From Tistlia consotensis USBA 355 (lineage in GTDB: Bacteria; Pseudomonadota; Alphaproteobacteria; Kiloniellales; DSM-21159), in the NCBI RefSeq assembly GCF_900177295.1, contig NZ_FWZX01000006.1:124001-188000 (forward strand): a stretch of 64,000 bases of DNA. The letters run 5' to 3'. This document shows positions 1-8,376 of the stretch, piece by piece; within the stretch, counting starts at the first letter, position 1; every line of letters begins with the position of its first letter. The notes beneath the pieces were generated by a model. It was not told where the DNA came from. It did not search any database and saw nothing but the letters and a program-made list of their open reading frames with translations. A program made the position numbers and the translations under genes.

Positions 1-301
1 GGCGCAGATCGTCACCGTCTTCTGGCGAGACATTCCCTCGCAGGTCACCGCCAAGGCCGGCCGCAAGCAGGCCAAGGTGCTGCTCCCCGAGCGCTTCCAG
101 GAAGCCATCGACCGCGCCGCGATGCGCGGCAAGCTGCGCGATACCGACAGCTACCTGGAGCACTGGCGGCGCGGCGCGCCGCAGGACTGCGGCGAGGACC
201 TGGAGGCCGAGGCGGCGCGCGTCGCCGCCGAGATCGAGGCCGCCTACGACGACCAGCGCCTGCGGGCCCTGGTCGAAAGCGGCGGCGCGGAAAGCGACTG
301 A
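1..301 (+). CDS. PF13769-type 'virulence factor' domain protein, 5' end missing
   Basis: The reading frame is open from base 2 to the TGA at 299-301 and gives 99 visible residues beginning AQIVTVFWRDIPSQV. This start closely resembles the N-terminus of the short (about 100 aa) conserved 'virulence factor' family (Pfam PF13769), so probably only the initiator Met lies outside the window. The rest is charged, with RFQEAIDRAAMR and an acidic C-terminal half. Despite the family name no virulence role is implied. From memory, in alphaproteobacteria this family often sits next to MttB-type methyltransferase genes, which fits the corrinoid/folate genes that follow. It is 41 bp upstream of the MTHFR gene and probably co-transcribed. 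The molecular function is unknown. Confidence 0.7.
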   Translation, partial: AQIVTVFWRDIPSQVTAKAGRKQAKVLLPERFQEAIDRAAMRGKLRDTDSYLEHWRRGAPQDCGEDLEAEAARVAAEIEAAYDDQRLRALVESGGAESD

Positions 302-342
302 ACCACGGGCGCCCGAGCGGCGGACCAACGGAGACACGGGCC

Positions 343-1290
343 ATGTCGGTGCTGGAGACGGAACGGATGAGCGCAATCACGCCGGCCGACACGAAGCAGC
401 AGATCGTCGACTTCATGACCGGCTTCACGGTCGAGACGACGCCCGGCACGGCGGCCAAGACGCCCGACTACCGCCAGCTGCTGCGCCCCGGCACGACGGT
501 CGCCGTGACCTTCCTGCCCGGCACCGACTTCGCCGACACGGTGGCGACCTGCCTGCGCCTGCGCGGCGAGGGCTTCGAGCCGGCGCCGCACTTCGCCGCC
601 CGCTCCTTCCCCTCGTTCGATGCTTTCAGCGAGGGCCTGAAGCGGGTCGTCGGCGAGGCCGGGGTCGAGCACGTGGTGGCGCTCGGCGGCGCCGTGCCGC
701 AGCCGCTCGGGCCCTTCGACTCCTCGATGGCGCTGATGGAGACCGGGCTGTTCGACCAGCACGGCATCCGGAAGATCGGCGTCGCCGGGCACCCCGAGGG
801 CAGCCCGGACATCCGCGAGGAGGACGTCACCGCCGCCCTGCTGTGGAAGAACGCCTTCGCCGAGCGGACCGGCGCGGCGCTCTACGTCGCGACGCAGTTC
901 TGCTTCGAGTCGGCGCCGATCATCGCCTGGGACCGGGCGATCCAGGCCGAGGGCAACCGCCTGCCGATCAAGATCGGCGTGCCCGGCCTGGCGACCCTCA
1001 AGACCCTGCTCAACCACGCCCGCAACTGCGGCATCGGCGCCTCGATGAACTTCCTGGTCCGCCAGGCCCGCAACGTCGCCAAGCTGATGACCGTCAACGC
1101 GCCCGACAAGCTGGTGCTGGACCTCGCCCGCTATGCCGCGACCGACCCGAACTGCGGCATCGCCGGCGTGCACATGTACCCGCTCGGCGGCCTGAAGAAG
1201 TCCGCCAACTGGTCCTACGCCGTGGTCGACGGCGCCTTCGAGCTGAAGAAGGCCGACAAGGGCTTCGAGGTCACCCGCCCGATCGAGTAG
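343..1290 (+). CDS. Methylenetetrahydrofolate reductase (MetF-like)
   Basis: A 315-residue TIM-barrel protein of the MTHFR family, interconverting 5-methyl-THF and 5,10-methylene-THF with a flavin cofactor in the cytoplasm. Visible family signatures are VALGGAVPQPLGPFDSS, matching the conserved 'ALxGD...G.F' segment, then RKIGVAGHPEGSPDI, and the QFCFE strand near residue 187. An internal ATG at 367 would shorten it by eight residues. I kept 343 because both starts have a GGAGA-like box upstream. The copy lies beside a methyl-THF:corrinoid methyltransferase and an ASKHA activator rather than with metH or ahcY. It is therefore probably dedicated to oxidising methyl-THF formed during methylamine demethylation, although a biosynthetic role is not excluded. 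Confidence 0.8.
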   Translation: MSVLETERMSAITPADTKQQIVDFMTGFTVETTPGTAAKTPDYRQLLRPGTTVAVTFLPGTDFADTVATCLRLRGEGFEPAPHFAARSFPSFDAFSEGLKRVVGEAGVEHVVALGGAVPQPLGPFDSSMALMETGLFDQHGIRKIGVAGHPEGSPDIREEDVTAALLWKNAFAERTGAALYVATQFCFESAPIIAWDRAIQAEGNRLPIKIGVPGLATLKTLLNHARNCGIGASMNFLVRQARNVAKLMTVNAPDKLVLDLARYAATDPNCGIAGVHMYPLGGLKKSANWSYAVVDGAFELKKADKGFEVTRPIE

Positions 1291-1297
1291 GCGGCGG

Positions 1298-1630
1298 CTA
1301 CAGGCCGAGCTGGCGTGCGACCGCGACCGTCACGACGCCGGCGGCGACGGCCAGCAGGTCCTGCCGGGTCGCGCGCATGACCAGCAGGGTCGCCAGGATG
1401 GCGAGGCCGCCGGGCAGGCCGTGGGTCAGCAGGGCCGGCGCGACGATCGACATCAGCACCGCGCCCGGCACGGCCTTCAGCCAGGCCTCGACCCGGCCGC
1501 CCTGGGGCAGCCAGCGCATCATCAGGAAGCCGCCGGCGCGCGTCGCGTAGGTCGCGAGCCCCATCGCCAGGATCACCGCGAGGTTGACCGGCTCGGCGCC
1601 CCAGGCGCCGGTCGCCGTGTCAGCGCCCAT
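1298..1630 (-). CDS. azlD: AzlD-family branched-chain amino acid transport subunit
   Basis: A 110-residue, very hydrophobic protein with about four membrane segments and the family pattern AMGLATYATRAGGFLMM near its N-terminus. AzlD is the small partner of AzlC, and together they form an inner-membrane exporter of branched-chain amino acids and related compounds. The start overlaps the 3' end of azlC by 11 bp (1620-1630), a sign of translational coupling. It is convergent with the MTHFR gene with only 7 bp between the stops. Substrate specificity cannot be read from the sequence. Confidence 0.85.
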   Translation of the reverse strand: MGADTATGAWGAEPVNLAVILAMGLATYATRAGGFLMMRWLPQGGRVEAWLKAVPGAVLMSIVAPALLTHGLPGGLAILATLLVMRATRQDLLAVAAGVVTVAVARQLGL

Positions 1631-2342
1631 GGCGCCAGGCCCCGACCAGGCTGCCGGCGAGCCCGCCGAGCAGCACGTACCAGGCGCCCGGCAGCAGCCC
1701 GGCGCCGAGCAGCGACACCGCGGCGGCCGTGCCCCAGGACCAGAGGTCCTGCGCCCCCTTCCAGGTCGCGCCGAGGATCGCCGCGAAGAAGGCGACCATG
1801 ATGAAGTCCAGGCCGAGGCGCCGGGGATCGCCCAGCGCGGAACCGCCCGACCAGCCGATCGCCGTCGCCACGACCCAGCCGACCCAGAAGACGAGGCCGC
1901 TGCCGAGCAGCTGCGCGGCGTCGTCGCGGCCCTGCTCGCGGGCGCGCAGCGCCAAGAGCCAGCCGGCGTCGACCAGGAAATAGAGCAGCGGATAGGCGAC
2001 GCGACGCGGCAGGCGTGAGAACCAGGGCCGGAGCGTCGCGCCCATCAGCAGGAAGCGCGAGTTGATCGCCAGGGTCGCGAAGACCAGGGCGAGGACCGCC
2101 GGCGGCGTCGACCAGATCGACAGCACCAGCAGCTGCGCCGAGCCGGCGAAGACGATGCCGCTCATCAGCACGGCCTCGACGAGGCTGAGGCCCGCGCTGC
2201 GCGCCGCGAGCCCGAAGGCGATGCCGATGACGAAGGCCGAGGGCGCATAGGGCAGCGCGTCGCGCGCGCCGAGCAGGGCGCCGCGCAGCGTGAAGGGCGC
2301 CGGCGTCGTCGCGCCCGAGGGGGAGAGCCCGCCATCGGCCAT
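1620..2342 (-). CDS. azlC: AzlC-family branched-chain amino acid permease
   Basis: Inner-membrane permease of 240 residues with the AzlC core: GARDALPYAPSAFVIGIAFG near the N-terminus, then GSAQLLVLSIW and a run of transmembrane helices. Together with AzlD it exports branched-chain amino acids, by family knowledge. The frame stays open upstream to 2510, but that part is Arg/Pro-rich and unlike the family, so I start at the ATG at 2340-2342 (MADGGLSPSG). No convincing ribosome-binding site is visible. The azlCD pair is on the opposite strand and interrupts the row of one-carbon genes between MTHFR and the corrinoid methyltransferase. Confidence 0.85.
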   Translation of the reverse strand: MADGGLSPSGATTPAPFTLRGALLGARDALPYAPSAFVIGIAFGLAARSAGLSLVEAVLMSGIVFAGSAQLLVLSIWSTPPAVLALVFATLAINSRFLLMGATLRPWFSRLPRRVAYPLLYFLVDAGWLLALRAREQGRDDAAQLLGSGLVFWVGWVVATAIGWSGGSALGDPRRLGLDFIMVAFFAAILGATWKGAQDLWSWGTAAAVSLLGAGLLPGAWYVLLGGLAGSLVGAWRHGR

Positions 2343-2641
2343 GGCCGGAAAGGAAGGCCGGGCGGCAGCGAGCGTCAAACGCCGCCCGCGCCGGGCTGCC
2401 ATGCGGGCACCCGGCCGGGAAGGCGGATCCGCAGGCCTGCCTCGGCGCGCCAGCGGAGACGACGGGCGAGCCAGCGCAGGGCGATGTCGGCAGCCGAATC
2501 GCGCCGTCACCGTCGCGCTTAGCGCATTTCAGCCTTTACCTGTCGCACCATCGAAAGTGCCGGCCGGCCGCTCCGACAAGATGCGCCGCAGCACACACCG
2601 CCGGCCGGCTCAGCCCCCGGCCGGCCCAGAGGAGCCCCGCC

Positions 2642-3556
2642 ATGTCGCGCACCGTCGTTTCCTCGCACAAGAAGACCGTGATCATCGGCTTCGACCAGCC
2701 GTTCTGCGTGATCGGCGAGCGCATCAACCCGACGGGCCGCAAGAAGCTGGCCGCCGAGATGGCGGCCGGCGACTACTCGACGGTCGAGCGCGACGCCCTG
2801 GCCCAGGTCGCAGCGGGCGCGGCCATGCTCGACGTCAACGCCGGCATCCCGCTGGCCGACGAGCCGGCGATCCTGGCCGAGACGATCAAGCTGGTGCAGT
2901 CGCTGACCGACGTGCCGCTGTCAATCGACTCCTCGATCGTCGCGGCCCTGGAGAGCGGCCTCTCGGTCTACCAGGGCAAGGCGCTGGTCAACTCGGTGAC
3001 CGGCGAGGAGGAGCGCCTGGAGCAGGTGCTGCCGCTGATCAAGAAGTACGGCGCCGCCGTCGTCGCGATCTCCAACGACGAGACCGGCATCTCGGAGGAC
3101 CCGGACGTGCGCTTCGAGGTCGCCAAGAAGATCGTCGAGCGCGCCCAGGACCACGGCATCCCCAAGGAGGACGTCGTCGTCGACCCGCTGGTCATGCCGA
3201 TCGGCGCCATGGGCACCGCCGGCCGCCAGGTCTTCGCCCTGGTCCGCCGGCTGCGCGACGAGCTCGGCGTCAACACGACCTGCGGCGCCTCGAACATCTC
3301 CTTCGGCCTGCCCAACCGCCACGCCCTCAACCAGGCCTTCCTGGCGATGGCCGCCGGCGCCGGCATGACCTCGGCGATCCTCAACCCGCTGCACGACGAG
3401 GAGATGGCCGGCGTCATGGCGGCCAACGTGCTGAACGGCGTCGACGCCAACTGCGGGCGCTGGATCCGCAAGTACCGCGAGCCGGCACCGGAAGGCTCCG
3501 CCGCGGAAAGCGCCGCGAGCGCCCGCGGCGAACGCCGCCGGCGCCGGGCGGTCTGA
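2642..3556 (+). CDS. Methyltetrahydrofolate:corrinoid methyltransferase (DHPS-like)
   Basis: A 304-residue cytoplasmic protein with the dihydropteroate-synthase-like TIM barrel of methyl-THF:corrinoid methyltransferases (MtvB/AcsE/CmuB relatives). Signatures are VIGERINPTGRKKL, MLDVNAGIPLADEP, LSIDSS and CGASNISFGLPNR. It would move a methyl group from a methyl-Co corrinoid protein to THF, or the reverse. A GAGGAG box lies 5-6 bases upstream of the ATG. The C-terminus leaves the fold and ends in an Ala/Ser stretch followed by five arginines (GERRRRRAV). The next gene product ends the same way. It lies 34 bp upstream of the ASKHA activator. No MttB-type substrate methyltransferase or separate B12-binding protein occurs in the window. 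Confidence 0.88.
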   Translation: MSRTVVSSHKKTVIIGFDQPFCVIGERINPTGRKKLAAEMAAGDYSTVERDALAQVAAGAAMLDVNAGIPLADEPAILAETIKLVQSLTDVPLSIDSSIVAALESGLSVYQGKALVNSVTGEEERLEQVLPLIKKYGAAVVAISNDETGISEDPDVRFEVAKKIVERAQDHGIPKEDVVVDPLVMPIGAMGTAGRQVFALVRRLRDELGVNTTCGASNISFGLPNRHALNQAFLAMAAGAGMTSAILNPLHDEEMAGVMAANVLNGVDANCGRWIRKYREPAPEGSAAESAASARGERRRRRAV

Positions 3557-3590
3557 CGCCCGCCGGCACGGGTCGATGGCCGGCGGCTCG

Positions 3591-5627
3591 ATGAGCGACA
3601 GCCCCCAGGACGCGCTGGTCGTCTTCACCCCGTCGGGCAAGCGCGGGCGCTTCCCGGTCGGCACCCCGCTGCTCAAGGCCGCGCGCGCGCTCGGCGTCGA
3701 CGTCGATTCGGTCTGCGGCGGCCGCGGCATCTGCGGCCGCTGCCAGGTCGTCGTCGGCCAGGGCGAGTTCGCCAAGCACGGCATCCGCAGCGCCCAGGAC
3801 CACGTCACGGCCTGGAACGAGGTCGAGGCGCGCTACCAGGCCAAGAAGGGCATGAAGCCCGGCCGGCGCCTGTCCTGCCAGGCGCAGCTGCTGGCCGACG
3901 CGGTGATCGACGTCCCGGCCGACAGCCAGGTCCACAAGCAGGTCGTCCGCAAGCGCGCCGAGGTGCGCAACATCGAGCTCGACCCGGCCATCCGCCTCCA
4001 CTACGTCGAGGTCGAGGAGCCGGACATGCACAAGCCGACCGGCGACCTGGAGCGGCTGCTGGCCGCCCTCGAGAAGCAGTGGGGCCTGGGCGACCTGGAC
4101 TGGGACCTGCGCGTCGTCCAGGGCCTGCAGAAGACCCTGCGCCAGGGCCAGTGGAAGGTCACCGCCGCGATCCATCGCGGCCAGGTGCTGACCCACGTCT
4201 ACGCCGGCTTCCGCGACAAGGTCTACGGCGTCGCCGTCGACGTCGGCTCGACGACCATCGCCGCCCACCTCTGCGACCTCTCGACCGGCGAGGTCGTCGC
4301 CTCCGGCGGCCTGATGAACCCGCAGATCCGCTTCGGCGAGGATCTGATGAGCCGGGTCAGCTACGTCATGATGAACCCCGGCGGCGAGGCCGAGCTGACC
4401 GAGGCCGTGCGCGCCGGCCTCAACGAGCTGTTCCACACGGTCGCCGACGAGGCCGGCATCGACGTCGTCGACATTCTCAACGCCGTGGTCGTCGGCAATC
4501 CGATCATGCACCACCTGCTGCTCGGCATCGACCCGACCGAGCTCGGCGGCGCGCCCTTCGCGCTGGCCATGAACTCCGGCATGACCCTCTGGGCCAGCGA
4601 GCTCGGCCTGGAGCTGGAGAGCGACGCCCGGGTCTACGTGCTGCCCTGCATCGCCGGCCACGTCGGCGCCGACACCGCCGGCGTCATCCTGTCCGAGCAG
4701 CCGCACCTGCGCGACGAGATCAGCCTGGTCGTCGACGTCGGCACCAACGCCGAGATCGTGCTCGGCAACCGGCAGCGGCTGCTCGCCTGCTCCTCGCCGA
4801 CCGGGCCGGCCTTCGAGGGCGCGCAGATCTCCTCGGGCCAGCGCGCCGCGCCCGGCGCCATCGAGCGGGTGCGCATCGATCCCGGGACCCTGGAGCCGCG
4901 CTTCAAGGTGATCGGCTGCGACCTCTGGAGCAACGAGGCGGGCTTCGTCGAGGAGACGCGCAAGACCGGCGTCACCGGCATCTGCGGCTCGGGCATCATC
5001 GAGGTGCTGGCCGAGATGTTCCTGGCCGGGGTCATCCTGACCGACGGCACGATCGACGGCAGCCTCGCCGCGAGGAGCCCGCGCATCGAGGCCGACGGCC
5101 GGACCTTCCGCTACCTGGTCCACGAGCCGGCCGACCCCGACGACCCGCGCATCGTCGTGACCCAGAACGACGTGCGCGCGATCCAGCTCGCCAAGGCCGC
5201 GCTCTACGCCGGCACGCGCCTGCTGATGGACCGCTTCGGCGTCGAGACGGTCGACCGCATCCAGCTGGCCGGCGCCTTCGGCAGCCACATCGAGCCGAAG
5301 TACGCGATGGTGCTGGGCATGATCCCGGACTGCGACCTCGCCATGGTCTCGGCCGCCGGCAACGCCGCCGGCACCGGCGCGCGCATCGCACTCCTGAACC
5401 AGAAGGCGCGCGACGAGATCCAGCAGATTGTCAAGCGCGTCGAGAAGGTCGAGACCGCGGTCGAGCCGAAGTTCCAGGAGCACTTCGTCGAGGCCATGGC
5501 CCTGCCCCACAAGACCGCCGCCTACCCCGAGCTCGCCAAGGTCGTGGCCCTGCCCGAGCCGCGCCTGCCGGAGCCGGTCGGCGACGGCGAGAACGGCGGC
5601 CGACGGCGGCGGCGCCGGGCGGGGTAG
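3591..5627 (+). CDS. RamA-like ferredoxin/ASKHA corrinoid-activating protein
   Basis: A 678-residue reductive activator. It should use ATP hydrolysis and an Fe-S cluster to return inactive Co(II) corrinoid to Co(I) so that methyl transfer continues. The N-terminus is a plant-type [2Fe-2S] ferredoxin domain with Cys42, Cys48, Cys51 (CGGRGICGRC) and Cys96 (LSCQAQ). A linker of about 110 residues leads to the ASKHA ATPase/DUF4445 region with YGVAVDVGSTTIAAH and VVDVGTNAEIVLG phosphate motifs and CGSGIIEVLAE. An upstream ATG at 3576 would add five residues (MAGGS). The protein ends in six arginines ([10 protein letters not shown]), echoing the preceding methyltransferase. A [2Fe-2S] rather than C-terminal [4Fe-4S] architecture is usual for the aerobic bacterial members. 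Confidence 0.87.
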   Translation: MSDSPQDALVVFTPSGKRGRFPVGTPLLKAARALGVDVDSVCGGRGICGRCQVVVGQGEFAKHGIRSAQDHVTAWNEVEARYQAKKGMKPGRRLSCQAQLLADAVIDVPADSQVHKQVVRKRAEVRNIELDPAIRLHYVEVEEPDMHKPTGDLERLLAALEKQWGLGDLDWDLRVVQGLQKTLRQGQWKVTAAIHRGQVLTHVYAGFRDKVYGVAVDVGSTTIAAHLCDLSTGEVVASGGLMNPQIRFGEDLMSRVSYVMMNPGGEAELTEAVRAGLNELFHTVADEAGIDVVDILNAVVVGNPIMHHLLLGIDPTELGGAPFALAMNSGMTLWASELGLELESDARVYVLPCIAGHVGADTAGVILSEQPHLRDEISLVVDVGTNAEIVLGNRQRLLACSSPTGPAFEGAQISSGQRAAPGAIERVRIDPGTLEPRFKVIGCDLWSNEAGFVEETRKTGVTGICGSGIIEVLAEMFLAGVILTDGTIDGSLAARSPRIEADGRTFRYLVHEPADPDDPRIVVTQNDVRAIQLAKAALYAGTRLLMDRFGVETVDRIQLAGAFGSHIEPKYAMVLGMIPDCDLAMVSAAGNAAGTGARIALLNQKARDEIQQIVKRVEKVETAVEPKFQEHFVEAMALPHKTAAYPELAKVVALPEPRLPEPVGDGENGGRRRRRRAG

Positions 5628-5707
5628 CGGACCTCGGGTACCACGCTCTGGCCTTCGCAGGCGCCGCAGGACTAGACTCGCCGCGTCTCGCAGCCCGAGG
5701 AGAGCCC

Positions 5708-6268
5708 ATGGACCAGGTCAGCTTCATCCGCATGGAAGACGGCACGGCGGAGGACTACGCCCTGCTCGACCGCGTCGAGAAGGAGCACAACCGCGGCCGC
5801 ATCGGCGGCGAGGCGATCGCCCTGCTGGAGCGCATGCGCGGGCCGACCATGGGCTACAAGATCGACCGCTACCGCCACTCCCTGCAGTCGGCGACCCGCG
5901 CCCTGCGCGACGGGCGCGAGGACGACTACGTGGTCATGGCCCTGCTGCACGACATCGGCGACGTCGTGGCACCCGACAACCACTCCGACTTCGCCGCCGC
6001 GGTGCTGCGGCCCTACGTCGGCGAGCGGGCCTGGTGGATCGTCCAGCACCACGGCATCTTCCAGGGCTACTACTACTTCCACCACTACGGCCAGGACCGC
6101 AACGAGCGCGAGCGCTTCCGCGGCCACCCGTGGTTCGACGACTGCGCCGAGTTCTGCGCGCTCTACGACCAGAACTGCTTCGACCCGGCGTTCGACGACG
6201 AGCCCCTGGAGACCTTCCTGCCGCTGGTCGAGCGGGTCTTCGCCCAGGCGCCCTGGCGCCGGGTCTGA
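5708..6268 (+). CDS. HD-domain protein, candidate mixed-valent diiron oxygenase (PhnZ/TmpB-like)
   Basis: A 186-residue soluble HD-fold protein. Candidate metal ligands are His57 (RYRHSLQ), His81-Asp82 (LLHDIGD), His92 (DNHSDFAAAVL), His114/115 (VQHHG) and Asp154 (ALYDQN). This order, including the HSLQ turn and the extra histidine 10 residues after HD, resembles the PhnZ/TmpB/myo-inositol-oxygenase group of diiron oxygenases more than HD phosphohydrolases. TmpB releases glycine betaine from a hydroxylated phosphonate, which would suit this neighbourhood. That link is inference. A GAGGAGA box precedes the ATG. It lies 80 bp after the ASKHA gene on the same strand. It could still be a hydrolase, and the substrate is unknown. 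Confidence 0.6.
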   Translation: MDQVSFIRMEDGTAEDYALLDRVEKEHNRGRIGGEAIALLERMRGPTMGYKIDRYRHSLQSATRALRDGREDDYVVMALLHDIGDVVAPDNHSDFAAAVLRPYVGERAWWIVQHHGIFQGYYYFHHYGQDRNERERFRGHPWFDDCAEFCALYDQNCFDPAFDDEPLETFLPLVERVFAQAPWRRV

Positions 6269-6349
6269 GCGCGGCGACCGCTGCGCCTCCTCACCCGCCC
6301 TTGACCTAACGCAAGGCCTGCGACCCGCAGCCATGCCAAAGCAACTGCC

Positions 6350-7645
6350 ATGGCGGAAGGCGGATCGATCGAGCGACCCCAGAGCCCCTCGACGGACGTC
6401 GCGGAGAAGCTCGGGCTCGGCCGGGCGCGCGGCGGCTGGCTGCGCCGCAGCCGGCTGTGGCTCGCCGGCCTGCTGGTCCTGGCGCTGCTCGGCGGCCTGT
6501 GGCTGGCGCTCGGCGGCAACCGGCCGGCGGAGACGCTGCGCTACGTCACCGAGGCGGCGAAGCGCGGGCCGCTGACCGTCACGATCACCGCGACCGGCAC
6601 CGTCGAGCCGACCAACGAGGTCGAGATCTCCAGCGAGCTGTCCGGCATCGTCCGCAAGGTGCTGGTCGACTACAACGACCGGGTGACCGCCGGCCAGGTC
6701 CTGGCCGAGCTCGACACCGACAAGCTGCAGGCCGAGGTCGCCCACTCGCGCGCGACCCTCGACGCCAAGCGGGCCGCCGTCACCCAGGCCCGGGCGACGC
6801 TGGCCGAGACCAAGCGGGACTACGACCGCACCAAGCCGCTGGCCGAGAAGCGCTATTCCAGCGAGGCCGCGCTGGATGCGGCGCGCGCCGGCTACGAGCG
6901 CGCCCAGGCCGGGCTGCTGGTCGCCCAGGCCGACGTCGAGGTCGCCGAGGCGCAGCTGCAGATCGACGAGACCAACCTCGGCAAGGCGGCGATCCGCTCG
7001 CCGATCGACGGCGTCGTGCTCAAGCGCAACGTCGAGCCGGGACAGACCGTCGCCTCGTCGCTGCAGGCGCCGGTGCTCTTCACCCTGGCCGAGAACCTGG
7101 GCTCGATGCAGATCGAGGCCGACGTCGACGAGGCCGACGTCGGCAAGGTGCGCGAGGGCCAGCACGCGAGCTTCACGGTCGAGGCCTACCAGGACCGGGC
7201 ATTCGACGCCGCCCTGACCGAGCTGCGCTTCGCCCCCAAGACCGTCGAGGGCGTCGTGACCTATACGGCCGTGCTGAGCTTCGACAATGCGGCCCTGCTG
7301 CTGCGTCCGGGCATGACCGCGACCGCCGAGATCGTCGTGCAGCAGGTCGACGACGCCCTGCTGATCCCCAACGCCGCCCTGCGCTTCGCGCCGCCGCAGC
7401 AGCAGAAGGCCGAGGCGACGCGCAGCCTGGTGCAGCGGATCCTGCCGCATCCGCCGCAGAGCGTCGCCGTGCCGAAGATCGAGACCGGGGCCGGCGGCGA
7501 ACGGCAGATCTGGGTCCGGCGCGACGGCACGCTGCAGGCCGTGGCGGTGCGCATCGGCGCCAGCGACGGCAGCTGGACCGAGGTGCTGGACGGCGCGCTC
7601 CGGCCCGGCGACGCCGTGGTTGTCGACTCCGTGGCGGCCGGGTAG
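6350..7645 (+). CDS. Periplasmic adaptor subunit of MacAB-type exporter (HlyD/RND family)
   Basis: A 431-residue membrane-fusion protein. The N-terminus is cytoplasmic, with a single membrane anchor at about residues 38-56 ([20 protein letters not shown]). It is followed by a barrel-sandwich/lipoyl half ([18 protein letters not shown]), a long alpha-helical hairpin rich in Ala/Glu/Arg, the second lipoyl half ([19 protein letters not shown]) and beta-barrel domains. It links an ABC permease to an outer-membrane channel for drug, peptide or lipid export. The next two genes encode the cognate ATPase and FtsX-type permease. No outer-membrane TolC homologue occurs in the window, so it probably uses one encoded elsewhere. 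Substrate unknown. Confidence 0.88.
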   Translation: MAEGGSIERPQSPSTDVAEKLGLGRARGGWLRRSRLWLAGLLVLALLGGLWLALGGNRPAETLRYVTEAAKRGPLTVTITATGTVEPTNEVEISSELSGIVRKVLVDYNDRVTAGQVLAELDTDKLQAEVAHSRATLDAKRAAVTQARATLAETKRDYDRTKPLAEKRYSSEAALDAARAGYERAQAGLLVAQADVEVAEAQLQIDETNLGKAAIRSPIDGVVLKRNVEPGQTVASSLQAPVLFTLAENLGSMQIEADVDEADVGKVREGQHASFTVEAYQDRAFDAALTELRFAPKTVEGVVTYTAVLSFDNAALLLRPGMTATAEIVVQQVDDALLIPNAALRFAPPQQQKAEATRSLVQRILPHPPQSVAVPKIETGAGGERQIWVRRDGTLQAVAVRIGASDGSWTEVLDGALRPGDAVVVDSVAAG

Positions 7646-7653
7646 GCACGGCC

Positions 7654-8376
7654 ATGGCCGGCGCCGCCCCGCAGCCTTCCCCGCTCATCGAGCTCAGGCA
7701 GGTCACGCGGACCTACGGCCGCGGCAGCGCCGAGGTCCGCGCGCTCGACGGCGTCGACCTGGCGATCGCCGCCGGCGAGTTCGTCGCGATCATGGGGCCG
7801 AGCGGCTCGGGCAAGTCGACGGCGATGAACATCCTGGGCTGCCTCGACACCCCGAGCCGCGGCGCCTACCTGTTCAAGGGCGTCGAGGTCGGCAGCCTGA
7901 CGCGCGACCAGCGCGCCCTGCTGCGCCGCCATTTCATCGGCTTCGTGTTCCAGGGCTTCAACCTGCTGGCCCGCACCTCGGCCCTGGAGAACGTCGAGCT
8001 GCCGCTGATCTACCGCGGCGCGCCGCTCGGCGAGCGGCGCGCCCTCGCCCTGGAGGCCCTGGCCAAGGTCGGCCTGCAGGGCCGCGAGCTGCACCAGCCG
8101 AGCGAGCTCAGCGGCGGCCAGCAGCAGCGCGTCGCGATCGCCCGGGCGATCGTCACGCGCCCCGACGTGGTGCTGGCCGACGAGCCGACCGGCAACCTCG
8201 ACACGGCGCGCAGCCGCGAGATCATGGAGCTGCTGGCCGAGCTCAACCGCCGCGACGGCATCACCATCGTCATGGTCACCCACGAGCAGGAGATGGCCGC
8301 CTACGCCGGCCGCATCGTCCGCTTCCTCGACGGCCGGATCGAGTCCGACGGGCCCGAGAAGGAGGCCGCGCAATGA
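7654..8376 (+). CDS. MacB/LolD-type ABC transporter ATP-binding protein
   Basis: A 240-residue ABC ATPase with Walker A (GPSGSGKS), Q-loop (FVFQGFNLL), signature (LSGGQQQR), Walker B/D-loop ([12 protein letters not shown]) and the switch His (VTHEQ). The sequence belongs to the MacB/LolD/FtsE branch that pairs with FtsX-type permeases. Here the ATPase and the permease are separate proteins rather than the fused MacB of E. coli. The gene starts 8 bp after the adaptor stop. Its TGA overlaps the permease ATG (ATGA at 8373-8376), so ATPase and permease are translationally coupled. Confidence 0.92.
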   Translation: MAGAAPQPSPLIELRQVTRTYGRGSAEVRALDGVDLAIAAGEFVAIMGPSGSGKSTAMNILGCLDTPSRGAYLFKGVEVGSLTRDQRALLRRHFIGFVFQGFNLLARTSALENVELPLIYRGAPLGERRALALEALAKVGLQGRELHQPSELSGGQQQRVAIARAIVTRPDVVLADEPTGNLDTARSREIMELLAELNRRDGITIVMVTHEQEMAAYAGRIVRFLDGRIESDGPEKEAAQ

